From the NCBI RefSeq assembly GCF_035762905.1, contig NZ_DASUCC010000046.1, positions 1 through 64,000 on the forward strand: a stretch of 64,000 nt of DNA, read 5' to 3'. Numbering within the stretch: position 1 is the stretch's first letter; every line of letters begins with the position of its first letter. This DNA is from DASYTH01 sp035762905 (GTDB lineage Bacteria > Actinomycetota > Actinomycetes > Mycobacteriales > Pseudonocardiaceae). Made by a program: the position numbers and the translations under genes. The notes beneath the pieces are model-generated. The model had not been told where the DNA came from, ran no database searches, and saw only the letters and a program-made list of their open reading frames with translations. Below are positions 41,229 through 49,809 of this stretch, piece after piece.

Positions 41229-41828
41229 ATGTCGCAACAGCCCCGGCGGCCCGTGCTGCTCACCTGGCAGCGGGTCCAGTGGCCCAGCCTCGAGTCGGTT
41301 CGGCTGCTGTACTCCGGCGGCCGGCTGCGGGCGTCCGGCCGGATCGTGGCCGCGGCCAACGCCGCCACCGGGGTCGAGGCGTTCAACGCCTCGTTCAGCG
41401 CCGCGGTCGAGCGGGCCGAGGAGGCCGGCCGGCTGCTGCTGCGCACCACCACCGCCGACGAGGAGCGCCAGGTGTCGGTCAGCCGTACCGAGGACGGCGT
41501 CTGGCTGATCGATCACGGCACCGGCACCGCACAGCGCAACGCCTTCGACGGCGCGATCGACGTGGACGTGGCCGGCGCGGTCACCTTCAACGCGCTGCCG
41601 GTCCGGCGGCTCGGGCTGCACCGCGAACCCGGCGAGCACGAGTTGCCGGTGCTCTGGGTGTCCCTGCCCGACCTGTCGGTGCGGCTCGTCCGGCAGACCT
41701 ACCGCACCGTGTCGATCACGCCGGACGGCGCCGTGATCAACTACTCGGACGGCGAACTGGCCACCGACCTGACCGTCGACCGGGACGGCATGGTGGTCGA
41801 GTTCCCCGGCCGCGCACGCCGTATCTAG
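41229..41828 (+). CDS. Putative glycolipid-binding (DUF1089) protein (199 aa)
   Basis: A beta-barrel family of about 190 residues called putative glycolipid-binding. Seen: TWQRVQWPSLESVRLLYSGG, SVSRTEDGVWLIDHGTG, DGAIDVDVAGAVTFNALPVR, LVRQTYRTVSITPDGAVINY. The function is assigned only by structure in the family. TAGGTT 7 nt before the ATG suggests a leaderless mRNA. The following gap (41829-41997) contains a direct repeat of TCTAGTCCGC (41839 and 41850) and no gene. Confidence 0.87.
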   Translation: MSQQPRRPVLLTWQRVQWPSLESVRLLYSGGRLRASGRIVAAANAATGVEAFNASFSAAVERAEEAGRLLLRTTTADEERQVSVSRTEDGVWLIDHGTGTAQRNAFDGAIDVDVAGAVTFNALPVRRLGLHREPGEHELPVLWVSLPDLSVRLVRQTYRTVSITPDGAVINYSDGELATDLTVDRDGMVVEFPGRARRI

Positions 41829-41997
41829 GTGGACCGCCTCTAGTCCGCATCTAGTCCGCCTCTCCGGATTTGACTGCTGTCGTTGCGTTCCAGCCAGAGG
41901 TGCGGTTGGCGGATTGAATGTGGCTGGGTTGCGTCACGGTCCCCTGAGGTTGCGTTGGTCGGTCCAAGGCCTTGCACGATGATCCACTGGACACGTC

Positions 41998-43944
41998 CTA
42001 AGGCAGGACGAAGCCGATGTAGGACACGGCGAAGGCGGTGGCCGGATCGGTGCCGACGGCCAGCACCTGGATCGTGTGGCTGCCGGCGGCCAACCGGCTC
42101 GTGTCGATCGCGATGCGCCACCGGCCGCCGATCCCCGGACCGTCGGCGGCGGTGGGAATTCCGGCCAGCGGCGTGCGGTCCAGGCTGATCTCGATGCCGG
42201 CCAGCCCGGCCACCGCCCCGGACCGCTGCTGTGCCCCGGCCGCGTCCGTGGTCACCTCGACCACCAGCCGGCCGCGGGGCGCGTCCCGGGTCACCGGGAT
42301 CGGCGTCCCGCCGCCGTCGAGCAGCACGGCGTCCGGCTCGGCCAGCACCGGCCGGGGCCGGGGCAGCGGGCGGTTGCCGGCGCGGTCCGGCGGCGCCGGC
42401 CGGTCCTCGCCGGTCAGCTCCAGCTCCGCGGACAGCACCTGGGTGGCCAGCCCGTCCTCCTCGACCGCCGAGTGCACCGCCACGGCCACTGCGCCGGTGC
42501 TCTGGTCGAGTATCAGGGCCTCGCCCGGCAGGTCGGCGACCACCGGCAGCCGCACGCCGGGCCGCATCGGCTGGCCGGGCACCGCCGGCCGGGCCGGGTA
42601 CCGGTTGCCGCCGACGTCGACGCTGAACTGATCGCCGATCTGTGGCTGTTCCCGTTGCGGGACAAGGGTGATCCGCAACTGTCCACTATGGACTTCGGAG
42701 ATCGTCCTGCCGGACCCGGTGGTCCGGACCGGCCGGTCCGGACCGATGGCCACCCGCTCGAAGTCGATCCGCGGTGGCGGCACGTGTGCGGGAGTCGCGG
42801 TCGGCGCCCCGCTGAACCCGATCAGGTCGACCGCGACCCGCGGGGCGCCCCGGCCGCCGGCCAGCCCGACCAGCGCGGTGGCCTCGGTGAAGGTGGGCAC
42901 CACGTCCCCGCCGCCGACCACCTCGCCGTCCCGCAGCACCCGCACGCCGTCGGTGCGCAGCACCACCTCCCAGCGCACCGAAAGGCCGATCCGAGGCGCC
43001 GGTAGCGGCCGCACGGCCACCGGCCGGCCGAGCACCGGCGTGCCGGGCGGGACCAGCACCCGCACCACGGTCGCCGCGGGTTGCCCCAGGATCGCCACCC
43101 GGATCGTGCCCGGTGGCAGCGAGTCGTCCACCGTGGCCCGGCCCGGCGCCGCGACCGGCGCGCCGTCCGGCTGCCGTCCGATCAGGTCCACCGGGCCGGG
43201 CACCAGGTCCAGGGTGAGCTCGCCGGCCTGGCCGGGCCGGTCGGTCTGCACGACGAACCGGCCAAGCTCGCCGTCCGGCGCCGCCGCGGGCTGGCGCAGC
43301 CGCAACGGCGTGCGGGACCGCAGCGCCACCGCCTCGTCGCTGTCCCCGCACCCGCCGACGAGCACCATCCGGTGGGCGTCTTCGCCGTCGCCCCGGGCCG
43401 CCCGGGTGCAGTCGCCGACGCCGACCAGGCGCCAGCGCGCCGGATCCGGCCCGGAGCGGTCATTGAACCGGTCGACGAAGGTGTACGGCGTCAGGTCCGC
43501 CAGACCCTGCGCCGGGGTGCCAAGACCGCGGACCGGATCCGAGCGCTGGCCGAACTCGTCCACCGCGCGCACCTCGATGCCGTACCGGGTGCCGTTGTCC
43601 AGCCCGTCCAGCTGGATGACCGGCTCGGCCACCAGCCGGGTCCGGTCCGGCCGGCCGTCCGGGCCCCAGCGCACCTCGTAGCCGGCGGCGGCGGCCGGCT
43701 CGGCCCAGCCGGCCACCAGCCGGTGCGAGCCGGCCCGGATGTCCAGCCCCCGCGGGGGTTTCGGCCGGGCGCCGCGGCTCGGGACGATCACCGACGGGGC
43801 GGCGAACGCCCGCACCGTGGTCTGCTGGCCGGGTGGCCGCGGGCGTTGCCCGGGCTCCGGGTCGCGCAGCACGAACACGGCGGTACCGATCAGGACCAGA
43901 GCGGCGCCGGCCACGGAGATCTTGCGCAGCCGGCGCCGGTCCAC
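41998..43944 (-). CDS. Secreted/anchored protein with fibronectin type III domain (648 aa)
   Basis: N-terminal membrane anchor (KISVAGAALVLIGTAVFVLR), then a fibronectin type III-like domain (~60-145: PPRGLDIRAGSHRLVAGWAE ... VQLDGLDNGTRYGIEVRAVD-type pattern). A long mostly beta region follows with no recognised enzyme motif, and an Ig-like end (DTSRLAAGSHTIQVLAVGTD). Role unknown; perhaps cell-surface binding. The start is GTG 43944. It lies 8 nt downstream of tyrA and may be read through from it. Confidence 0.75.
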   Translation of the reverse strand: MDRRRLRKISVAGAALVLIGTAVFVLRDPEPGQRPRPPGQQTTVRAFAAPSVIVPSRGARPKPPRGLDIRAGSHRLVAGWAEPAAAAGYEVRWGPDGRPDRTRLVAEPVIQLDGLDNGTRYGIEVRAVDEFGQRSDPVRGLGTPAQGLADLTPYTFVDRFNDRSGPDPARWRLVGVGDCTRAARGDGEDAHRMVLVGGCGDSDEAVALRSRTPLRLRQPAAAPDGELGRFVVQTDRPGQAGELTLDLVPGPVDLIGRQPDGAPVAAPGRATVDDSLPPGTIRVAILGQPAATVVRVLVPPGTPVLGRPVAVRPLPAPRIGLSVRWEVVLRTDGVRVLRDGEVVGGGDVVPTFTEATALVGLAGGRGAPRVAVDLIGFSGAPTATPAHVPPPRIDFERVAIGPDRPVRTTGSGRTISEVHSGQLRITLVPQREQPQIGDQFSVDVGGNRYPARPAVPGQPMRPGVRLPVVADLPGEALILDQSTGAVAVAVHSAVEEDGLATQVLSAELELTGEDRPAPPDRAGNRPLPRPRPVLAEPDAVLLDGGGTPIPVTRDAPRGRLVVEVTTDAAGAQQRSGAVAGLAGIEISLDRTPLAGIPTAADGPGIGGRWRIAIDTSRLAAGSHTIQVLAVGTDPATAFAVSYIGFVLP

Positions 43945-43952
43945 GCCTTACG

Positions 43953-44954
43953 TTAGGTCCCCGGTGTGGCCATGGGGAAGGGCAGTTCGGCCAGTGCCAT
44001 GTCGGCCTGGAATCCGGTGATCCACCCGCCCCGCCGGCCCACCGCCGCCAACTCCTCGTGCACCCGCGGCCCGGTCAGGTCCACCTTCGTCGGGATCCGC
44101 TCGCCGGTGCGATGTGCCTGCAGCGCGGCCCGGCCGGCGTTGCCGCTGGTCACCGTGGCCCGCAGTGATCCGGTCGAGGCCAGCGCGCCGCGCGCCACGC
44201 CCAGCCGGCCGAGCGCGTCGTCGACGGCGGCCAGCAGCGGGTTCAGGTTGCCCTCGCACATCGCCAGCACCAGCTCGGCCCGCGAGCCGGCCACCCGGGT
44301 GCCATCGGCGAACGAGCCGGCGGCCAGGGTCAGCGCCAAGGGCCCGCCGTCGGCGCCGGTCGCGGCCAGCACGGCGGCCAGCACGTGCGGCAGGTGCGAG
44401 ATCCGGGCCACCGCGGCGTCGTGCTCGGCGGCCGTGGCCGGCACCACCCGCGCGCCGCCGTCCAGGGCCAGCTCGGCCACCTCCCGCCAAACGGCCAGAT
44501 CGGTGTCCGGTTCCACGGTGACAGCCCAGGATGCGCCGTCGAACAGGGTCGCCGACCCGGCCGGCCAGCCGGACACCGCCGCTCCGGCCATCGGATGCCC
44601 GCCGGCGTACCGGGTCCGGGGCAGCATCCGCCGGACCGCGGCCAGCACCGGCGCCTTCACGCTGACCACGTCGGTGAGCATGCAGTCCGGAGCCAACTCG
44701 GCCACCCGGCGCAGCACGCCGTCCACCGCCGGCAGCGGCACGGCGACCACCACGAGCGCGCCGGCGGCACCCGCCCTGACCAACGCCTCATCCACTGTGG
44801 ACTCGACGGTGAAGCCGTCGGCGCGGGCCGCCTCGACGTCGGCTTCGGCCGCCGTCGCACCCCAGACCTCCCGGCCGGCGGCGCCGGCCGCGCGCAGCAC
44901 CGAACCGCCGATCAACCCCAACCCGATCACGCACACCGGCCGCACGGCGGTCAT
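43953..44954 (-). CDS. tyrA: Prephenate dehydrogenase (333 aa)
   Basis: Oxidative decarboxylation of prephenate to 4-hydroxyphenylpyruvate in tyrosine synthesis. The NAD-binding motif VIGLGLIGGSVLRAAG is at the start; DVVSVKAPVLAAV, the YAGGHPMAGAAVSGW motif with catalytic His and RISHLPHVLAAVLAA are conserved. No ACT domain, so feedback by tyrosine would not be through that module. It starts in an ATGA overlap with the amidohydrolase gene. Confidence 0.92.
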   Translation of the reverse strand: MTAVRPVCVIGLGLIGGSVLRAAGAAGREVWGATAAEADVEAARADGFTVESTVDEALVRAGAAGALVVVAVPLPAVDGVLRRVAELAPDCMLTDVVSVKAPVLAAVRRMLPRTRYAGGHPMAGAAVSGWPAGSATLFDGASWAVTVEPDTDLAVWREVAELALDGGARVVPATAAEHDAAVARISHLPHVLAAVLAATGADGGPLALTLAAGSFADGTRVAGSRAELVLAMCEGNLNPLLAAVDDALGRLGVARGALASTGSLRATVTSGNAGRAALQAHRTGERIPTKVDLTGPRVHEELAAVGRRGGWITGFQADMALAELPFPMATPGT

Positions 44955-46216
44955 CCTGCCCGGACCGGTTCGCGCAGTGCGTCAAGGGCGAACGCGGCGT
45001 AGGTGGCCACGCCGCCGGCGAACGCGGACTCGTCGAAGTGCACCCGGTTGGAGTGGTTCGGCGCGGCCTGCGCCGGTTCGGTGTCCGGCGGGCAGGCGCC
45101 GAGGAACGCCAGCGCGCCGGGAACCCGTTGCAGCACGTAGGAGAAGTCCTCGGCGGCCATCACCGGGTTGGTCAGCGCCGCCCCGTTGCTCGCGCCGAGC
45201 ACCGAGCCGGCCAGGCCGAGCACGCGGTCGGCCACCCCGTCGTCGTTGATCGTCGGCGGGTAGCCCTCGGTGATCTTCACGGTCACCCGGCAGCCGTGCG
45301 CCGCGCCGATGTGCTCGCACAACCGGGTGATCTCGGTGTGCAGCAGCGCGCGGGTGTCCTGGCTCATGGTCCGCACCGTGCCCTCCAACTCGGCGGACTC
45401 CGGGATGACGTTGGTCGTGGTGCCGGCGGTGATCCGGGCGACGGTCAGCACCGCGGGGTCGAACGCGTTGATCCGCCTGGTCACCATCGTGTGCAGGGCA
45501 CCGACCATGGCGGCGGCGGCCGGCACCGGGTCCAGCGCGTCCTCCGGCAGCGCACCGTGTCCGCCCCGGCCGGTGACCCGGACCAGGAACGAGTCGGCCG
45601 CTGCCATGATCGGGCCCGGCCGGGTGCACACCACGCCGGACGGCGCGGTGGACGTGATGTGCAGGGCGAACGCCCGCTCGACGGGTTGCCCGGCGGCGTC
45701 CAGCACGCCTTCGTCGATCATGTACCGGGCGCCGTGGTGGCCCTCCTCGCCCGGCTGGAACATGAAGACGACACGCCCGGCAAGCGCGTCCCGGCGGGTG
45801 TGCAGCAGCCGGGCGGCGGAGACCAGCATCGCGGTGTGCGTGTCGTGTCCGCAGGCGTGCATCGAGCCGGCCACCTCGGAGGTGAACGAGAGCCCGCTGT
45901 CCTCCTGGAGCGGCAGCGCGTCCATGTCGCCGCGCAGCAGCACGGTGGGGCCGGGCTGCCCGCTGTCCAGTACCGCGACCACGGAGCTGCACGCCGTGCC
46001 GGTGCTGATCCGCAGGTCAAGGCCCTCCAGCGCGTGCAGCACGGCGGCCTGGGAGTGGGGCAGGTCCAGACCCAGCTCGGGGTTCTTGTGCAGCAGCCGG
46101 CGGAGTGCGACGGTCCGTGGCTGGAGTGCTCGAGCCGCCTCGAGCAGACCGGTGAACCGGGGATCGGACACCAACTCGGCCGGGGGAGTGGAGCGGTCGC
46201 CCGCGATCACCTTCAT
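44951..46216 (-). CDS. M20-family amidohydrolase (421 aa)
   Basis: Metal-dependent amidohydrolase of the IAA-amino acid/N-acyl hydrolase type. Metal and catalytic motifs are readable: LLRGDMDALPLQED, SMHACGHDTHTAMLVSAA, FMFQPGEEGHHGA, the dimerisation-domain VTGRGGHGALPEDALDP, and NPVMAAEDFSYVL. It probably removes acyl groups from amino acids or related amides. It is the first gene of an operon with tyrA, an unusual partner; the link to tyrosine metabolism is unexplained. Confidence 0.92.
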   Translation of the reverse strand: MKVIAGDRSTPPAELVSDPRFTGLLEAARALQPRTVALRRLLHKNPELGLDLPHSQAAVLHALEGLDLRISTGTACSSVVAVLDSGQPGPTVLLRGDMDALPLQEDSGLSFTSEVAGSMHACGHDTHTAMLVSAARLLHTRRDALAGRVVFMFQPGEEGHHGARYMIDEGVLDAAGQPVERAFALHITSTAPSGVVCTRPGPIMAAADSFLVRVTGRGGHGALPEDALDPVPAAAAMVGALHTMVTRRINAFDPAVLTVARITAGTTTNVIPESAELEGTVRTMSQDTRALLHTEITRLCEHIGAAHGCRVTVKITEGYPPTINDDGVADRVLGLAGSVLGASNGAALTNPVMAAEDFSYVLQRVPGALAFLGACPPDTEPAQAAPNHSNRVHFDESAFAGGVATYAAFALDALREPVRAG

Positions 46217-46293
46217 GCTCCTGATCCTGACACGAACGGGCCGAGATGGACGGGTGCTTCCTGCGGGCAGGCGTGGGGGAATACCGTGTGGGC

Positions 46294-46773
46294 ATGGCGG
46301 AGCAGGAGCCCGTGTCGGGCTTCGCGGTTGCGGTCGTCCGGGAGGACGGCAAATGGCGGTGTTCGCCCCTGGACAGCACGGCGCTGCGCGAGCTGGACGC
46401 GGCGATCACCGAGCTGCGGAAGATCCGGTCCACCGGGGCGGTGTTCGGCCTGCTCGCCGTGGACGACGAGTTCTTCCTGCTGCTGCGCCCCGCCCCCGGC
46501 GGCGTGTCCCTGCTGCTGTCCGACGCCGCCGCCGCCCTTGACTACGACATCGCCGCCGACGCCCTGGACCTGCTGCGCGTCGACCCCCCGGAAGACGACG
46601 ACGAGGTCTGGCCGGAAGGCTCCCTGGACATCCTCGCCGACCTCGGTCTCCCCGCCCCCGAGATGCAGGTCATCATCGACGAGGTCGACCTCTATCCGGA
46701 CGAGCAACTCCAGATGGTCGCCCAACGCTGCGGCTTCGACGAGGAGTTCAGCAAACTCCTCGACACGTTCTGA
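46294..46773 (+). CDS. tRNA adenosine deaminase-associated protein (159 aa)
   Basis: An actinobacterial family almost always encoded directly before tadA. Seen: GFAVAVVREDGKWRCSPLDS, AVFGLLAVDDEFFLLLRPAP and EMQVIIDEVDLYPDEQLQMV near the acidic C-terminus. Function is unproven; partnership with TadA is inferred from location. ATG 46294 has TACCGT about 9 nt before it, so it is perhaps leaderless. tadA begins 3 nt after its stop. Confidence 0.87.
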   Translation: MAEQEPVSGFAVAVVREDGKWRCSPLDSTALRELDAAITELRKIRSTGAVFGLLAVDDEFFLLLRPAPGGVSLLLSDAAAALDYDIAADALDLLRVDPPEDDDEVWPEGSLDILADLGLPAPEMQVIIDEVDLYPDEQLQMVAQRCGFDEEFSKLLDTF

Positions 46774-46776
46774 CCC

Positions 46777-47253
46777 GTGCCTTCGGTTCCCGTGCCCCCA
46801 CACTCAGACGAAGCCCTGATCCGCGCCGCGATCACCGTCGCCCGCCGCGCCCCCGCCACCGGCGACATCCCCATCGGCGCCATCGTCCTCGCCCCCGACG
46901 GCACGGAGCTGGCCTCCGCCTGCAACGCCCGCGAAGCCCTCGGCGACCCCACCGCCCACGCCGAACTCCTGGCCCTCCGCGCCGCGGCTACCCGTCTCGG
47001 CGACGGCTGGCGCCTCACCGGTTGCACCCTCGCGGTCACCGTCGAACCCTGCACCATGTGCGCAGGCGCCCTGGTCCTCGCCCGCATCTCCCGCCTGGTC
47101 TTCGGTGCCTGGGAACCCCGCACCGGCGCCGTAGGCTCACTCTGGGACGTGGTCCGCGACCGCCGCCTCACCCACCGCCCCGAAGTCATCCCCGGCATCC
47201 TCGCCCCCGACTGCGCCGCCCTCCTCGACGACTTCTTCACCCACCACCGCTAA
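46777..47253 (+). CDS. tadA: tRNA-specific adenosine deaminase (158 aa)
   Basis: Converts the wobble adenosine of tRNA-Arg(ACG) to inosine. The zinc site is complete: HAELLALRAA (His plus catalytic Glu) and EPCTMCAGALVLARI (two Cys). GTG start 46777. It is followed by tRNA-Ser, so translation-related genes are clustered here. Confidence 0.93.
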   Translation: MPSVPVPPHSDEALIRAAITVARRAPATGDIPIGAIVLAPDGTELASACNAREALGDPTAHAELLALRAAATRLGDGWRLTGCTLAVTVEPCTMCAGALVLARISRLVFGAWEPRTGAVGSLWDVVRDRRLTHRPEVIPGILAPDCAALLDDFFTHHR

Positions 47254-47286
47254 CCCCGCACCCCCCACTCCGGTATCGTCCCCCCC

Positions 47287-47373
47287 GGTAGCGTGTCCGA
47301 GCGGCCGAAGGAGCGCGCCTCGAAAGCGCGTGAGGGTTCACGCCCTCCGTGGGTTCAAATCCCACCGCTACCG
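47287..47373 (+). tRNA. tRNA-Ser (anticodon CGA)
   Basis: An 87-nt cloverleaf with acceptor GGTAGCG/CGCTACC and discriminator G. The anticodon stem CGCGC/GCGCG encloses the loop CTCGAAA with anticodon CGA. The long variable arm and TpsiC stem-loop (GTGGGTTCAAATCCCAC) are typical of serine tRNAs. No CCA is encoded. A TATCGT lies just upstream as a possible -10. Confidence 0.95.
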
Positions 47374-47464
47374 CTCTCACCAGCCGATACGCCGGGCAGG
47401 TCGCGGATGACCCGCCCGGCGTTCGTCCACTCGTCTCAGTTCCAGCGCTCGATGTGCCGGACGA

Positions 47465-48772
47465 TCAACCGCGATACAGGGCGGTGGCGAGCAGGGGTTC
47501 GACGGCGCGGACCGAGGGGTGGGAGTTCCAGCGGCGCAGGGTGGTGGCGAGCCGGCGGACGTCGGCGAGGATCGTGGCGGACCCGATCGCTCTGGCCTGC
47601 CGGATCATCGGGGTGGCCAGCGTGCAGGCGTGATCGACCTCGCCGGCGCAGGCATGCGCGAGTGCCTGGCGGATGCCGAAGCGGGTCCTGGCCCGCACCG
47701 CGGTTACCGGAATACCGGCCACGGCGCGATCGAGGATGCTTGCGGCCTGGCCGGGCCGGCCGAGGTCATGCAGACACCAGCCGGTGACCACCGACACTGT
47801 GTCCGTGACGTGCGAGCTGCCGATGGTCGGGCCGGCCGGCTCGGCTTCGCCGGCGGACCGCAGATGCCCGGCGGCGCGGTCGATTGCGCGAAGGCACGCG
47901 TCGTAGTCGCCGGCCAAGGCGTGCCCCTGTGCCTCCCGTTGGGCCGCGAGTCCGAGGATTCGCGGCGGCGTACCGGGGGCGGATTGCGCCTTTCGGGCCA
48001 GACCGACAGTGGCGGCCGCGTCGCCCTGGTACAGGGTGATCGAGGCGCGCCGGACGAGGGCGTAGGTCGCGGTCGCGTGATCGCCCACCTCGGTCGCGAT
48101 CCGGACCGCCTGGCTGATCCACCAGGCCGCGGTGGCGTCGTCGCCCGCCTCCTGCGCCATCCAGCCGGCGTACTCGGCGGTCCGGGCGGACAGCGTCGCC
48201 ACGGCCCGGGTGTCGGATCCCGTGGTGTCCCTGGCCAGCACCCGTAATGCCTGTGCCTGGCCGACGACGATCGGAAGGACCGTGCAGGAGGGAACGATCT
48301 GACCCAGCCCGCGCGCGGTGTCGAGCAGTTGCCGATGGTGCCGCAGGCGCCCGTCGCCGCCATCGGTGCCACCGCCGGCCGGGTACGGCGGGAACCCGGT
48401 CACCACACGGGGCACGGCCAACAGTGCCGCGCTTCCGGTGAGGAGTTCGCGCCGTCCGAAGGGGACGAATGAACCGCCGCCGTCCGGTGCCATCGTCATC
48501 GTCCAGACCTCATCGCTCTCGTTGGGTTGATCCGGATCGGACTGTCCCGGCGGAGCAATGGCGGGAACGAGGGCGGTCAATGCTCCGGCCGCATCGAGTT
48601 CGGCGTCGCAGCGACGGGCGAACTCCGCCGACGGAGTCTGTTTGCCGGTCTCGATCCGGCTCACGTGGCCCTTGCTGTAGAAGAGCCGGCGAGCAAACTC
48701 ACTGAGGGACAGACCTTTCGCGGTGCGCATCGTGCGCAGGCGGGGTCCGAAGGCCTCCGTGGTGGGCACCAT
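47465..48772 (-). CDS. XRE-family regulator with TPR-like C-terminal domain (435 aa)
   Basis: N-terminal HTH (~8-65: KGLSLSEFARRLFYSKGHVS, then RIETGKQTPSAEFARRCDAE). The long helical C-terminus (~150-435) has repeating AAATVGLARKAQSAPGTPPR and AASILDRAVAGIPVT patterns typical of TPR-like sensor domains. Such regulators are common beside actinobacterial signalling and conflict operons. ATG 48772 follows GGAGGGG. It is divergent from the TIR operon across a 401-nt gap with repeated operator-like sequences, making it the likely controller of that operon. Confidence 0.88.
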   Translation of the reverse strand: MVPTTEAFGPRLRTMRTAKGLSLSEFARRLFYSKGHVSRIETGKQTPSAEFARRCDAELDAAGALTALVPAIAPPGQSDPDQPNESDEVWTMTMAPDGGGSFVPFGRRELLTGSAALLAVPRVVTGFPPYPAGGGTDGGDGRLRHHRQLLDTARGLGQIVPSCTVLPIVVGQAQALRVLARDTTGSDTRAVATLSARTAEYAGWMAQEAGDDATAAWWISQAVRIATEVGDHATATYALVRRASITLYQGDAAATVGLARKAQSAPGTPPRILGLAAQREAQGHALAGDYDACLRAIDRAAGHLRSAGEAEPAGPTIGSSHVTDTVSVVTGWCLHDLGRPGQAASILDRAVAGIPVTAVRARTRFGIRQALAHACAGEVDHACTLATPMIRQARAIGSATILADVRRLATTLRRWNSHPSVRAVEPLLATALYRG

Positions 48773-48859
48773 CGACACGTCACCCCTCCTCGTGTGCCAC
48801 GACCGTCGAACCGGCTGCTGGTCAACCATTGTGGTGCGACCGGCAGAGGTCGTGGGACT

Positions 48860-49041
48860 GTTTCCCGTTCGATCATGAACAAGGAAACGGTAAACGAATC
48901 ATCGGCGCAAGCAGCCGGTCAACCTAGCACATCTGCAAATCGAACTACCAGGGGACCACCCTTTCCCGGGTGGCCAACTTCTGTCCGCTCCTTGTCCGAT
49001 CTCGTCGGAAAAAGGACAGGTCTGACAAGGAAACGGGAAAC
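48860..49041. promoter_or_regulatory. Repeated operator-like elements between XRE regulator and TIR operon
   Basis: ACAAGGAAACGGTAAAC (48879-48895) and ACAAGGAAACGGGAAAC (49025-49041) are 17-mers differing at one base. GTTTCCCGTTC (48860-48870) carries the same motif on the other strand. The rest of the 401-nt gap (48773-49173) shows no gene and contains a TTGTCC/GGACA-rich stretch around 48985-49020. Likely binding sites of the XRE regulator. Confidence 0.7.
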
Positions 49042-49173
49042 ACTCCCCCTTACCGTCGGGTAGCACTTGTCAGGACCCAAGAGGGCCTGCAAACTACGCA
49101 CCGTCAACACCGGTTCCCCCGGGTGGCGTAGTACGCAACCCCGCTCGTAGCAACGTGCGAGGAGTCAAGCACC

Positions 49174-49809
49174 GTGCCGCAGATATTTCTCAGCTATCGC
49201 GTGTCCGACGAACCGTACGGCGCCGCCATGCTCGATCACATGCTGTCTGAGCGGTTCGGCTCTGCCGCGGTGTTTCTGGCATCGAAGTCGATCCCTCTGG
49301 GTTCGTTGTGGGAACGGCACATGTTCGAGGCCGTGGCCAACTCGGTCGCGATGCTGGTCATCATGGGTGACCGCTGGCTGAGCGCGGCCGACAAGAACGG
49401 GAAACGCCGACTCGATGACCCGACAGATTTCGTACGTCGGGAGATCCTGGCAGGGTTAGAGTTGGAGAAACAGGTCATTCCGACCCGGTTTGGGGTTGCC
49501 CGACTGGAGGCGGCGGACCTGCCGGCCGAACTGCGCCCGCTTGCCGACCGCCAGGATATCGAGGTGCGATTCCGGAGTGCGGGAATCGACATCGAACGGC
49601 TGGCCGGCAAGCTCCGAGAACTGATTCCCGCGCTTCGTGACCGACCCGTTCCGGAAACCGAAACGGCAGCGGGCAAATTCGCCGTAAACGCCAGGGAGGT
49701 CGGCCACGTGGTGCAGGGTGATGCGGTCACCATCACCGGTGACATGCACGCCGGCCCGCGGTACTACTTCCATCGGTCCACGGACGACGGAGCCGACACG
49801 CGTGAGTGA
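49174..49809 (+). CDS. TIR-domain protein, probable NADase effector (211 aa)
   Basis: A TIR domain spans residues 1-155: strand A MPQIFLSYRVSDEPYGAAML, BB-loop region FLASKSIPLGSLWERHM, strand D MLVIMGDRWL and the alpha-C helix DFVRREILAGLELEKQVIPT. E90 in DFVRRE occupies the position of the catalytic Glu of SARM1 (DWVHKE), so NAD+ hydrolysis or cyclisation is plausible. The tail (~176-200) VGHVVQGDAVTITGDMHAGP followed by YYFH resembles RHIM-like actinobacterial amyloid motifs. GTG 49174 follows GAGGAG. It overlaps the next gene by 8 nt and opens an eight-gene operon. Confidence 0.9.
   Translation: MPQIFLSYRVSDEPYGAAMLDHMLSERFGSAAVFLASKSIPLGSLWERHMFEAVANSVAMLVIMGDRWLSAADKNGKRRLDDPTDFVRREILAGLELEKQVIPTRFGVARLEAADLPAELRPLADRQDIEVRFRSAGIDIERLAGKLRELIPALRDRPVPETETAAGKFAVNAREVGHVVQGDAVTITGDMHAGPRYYFHRSTDDGADTRE

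Noticed and set aside
47293..47787. A 164-aa plus-strand open frame starting inside the tRNA-Ser gene
   Set aside because: It begins within the tRNA and runs antisense to the XRE regulator; Arg/Gly-rich shadow.
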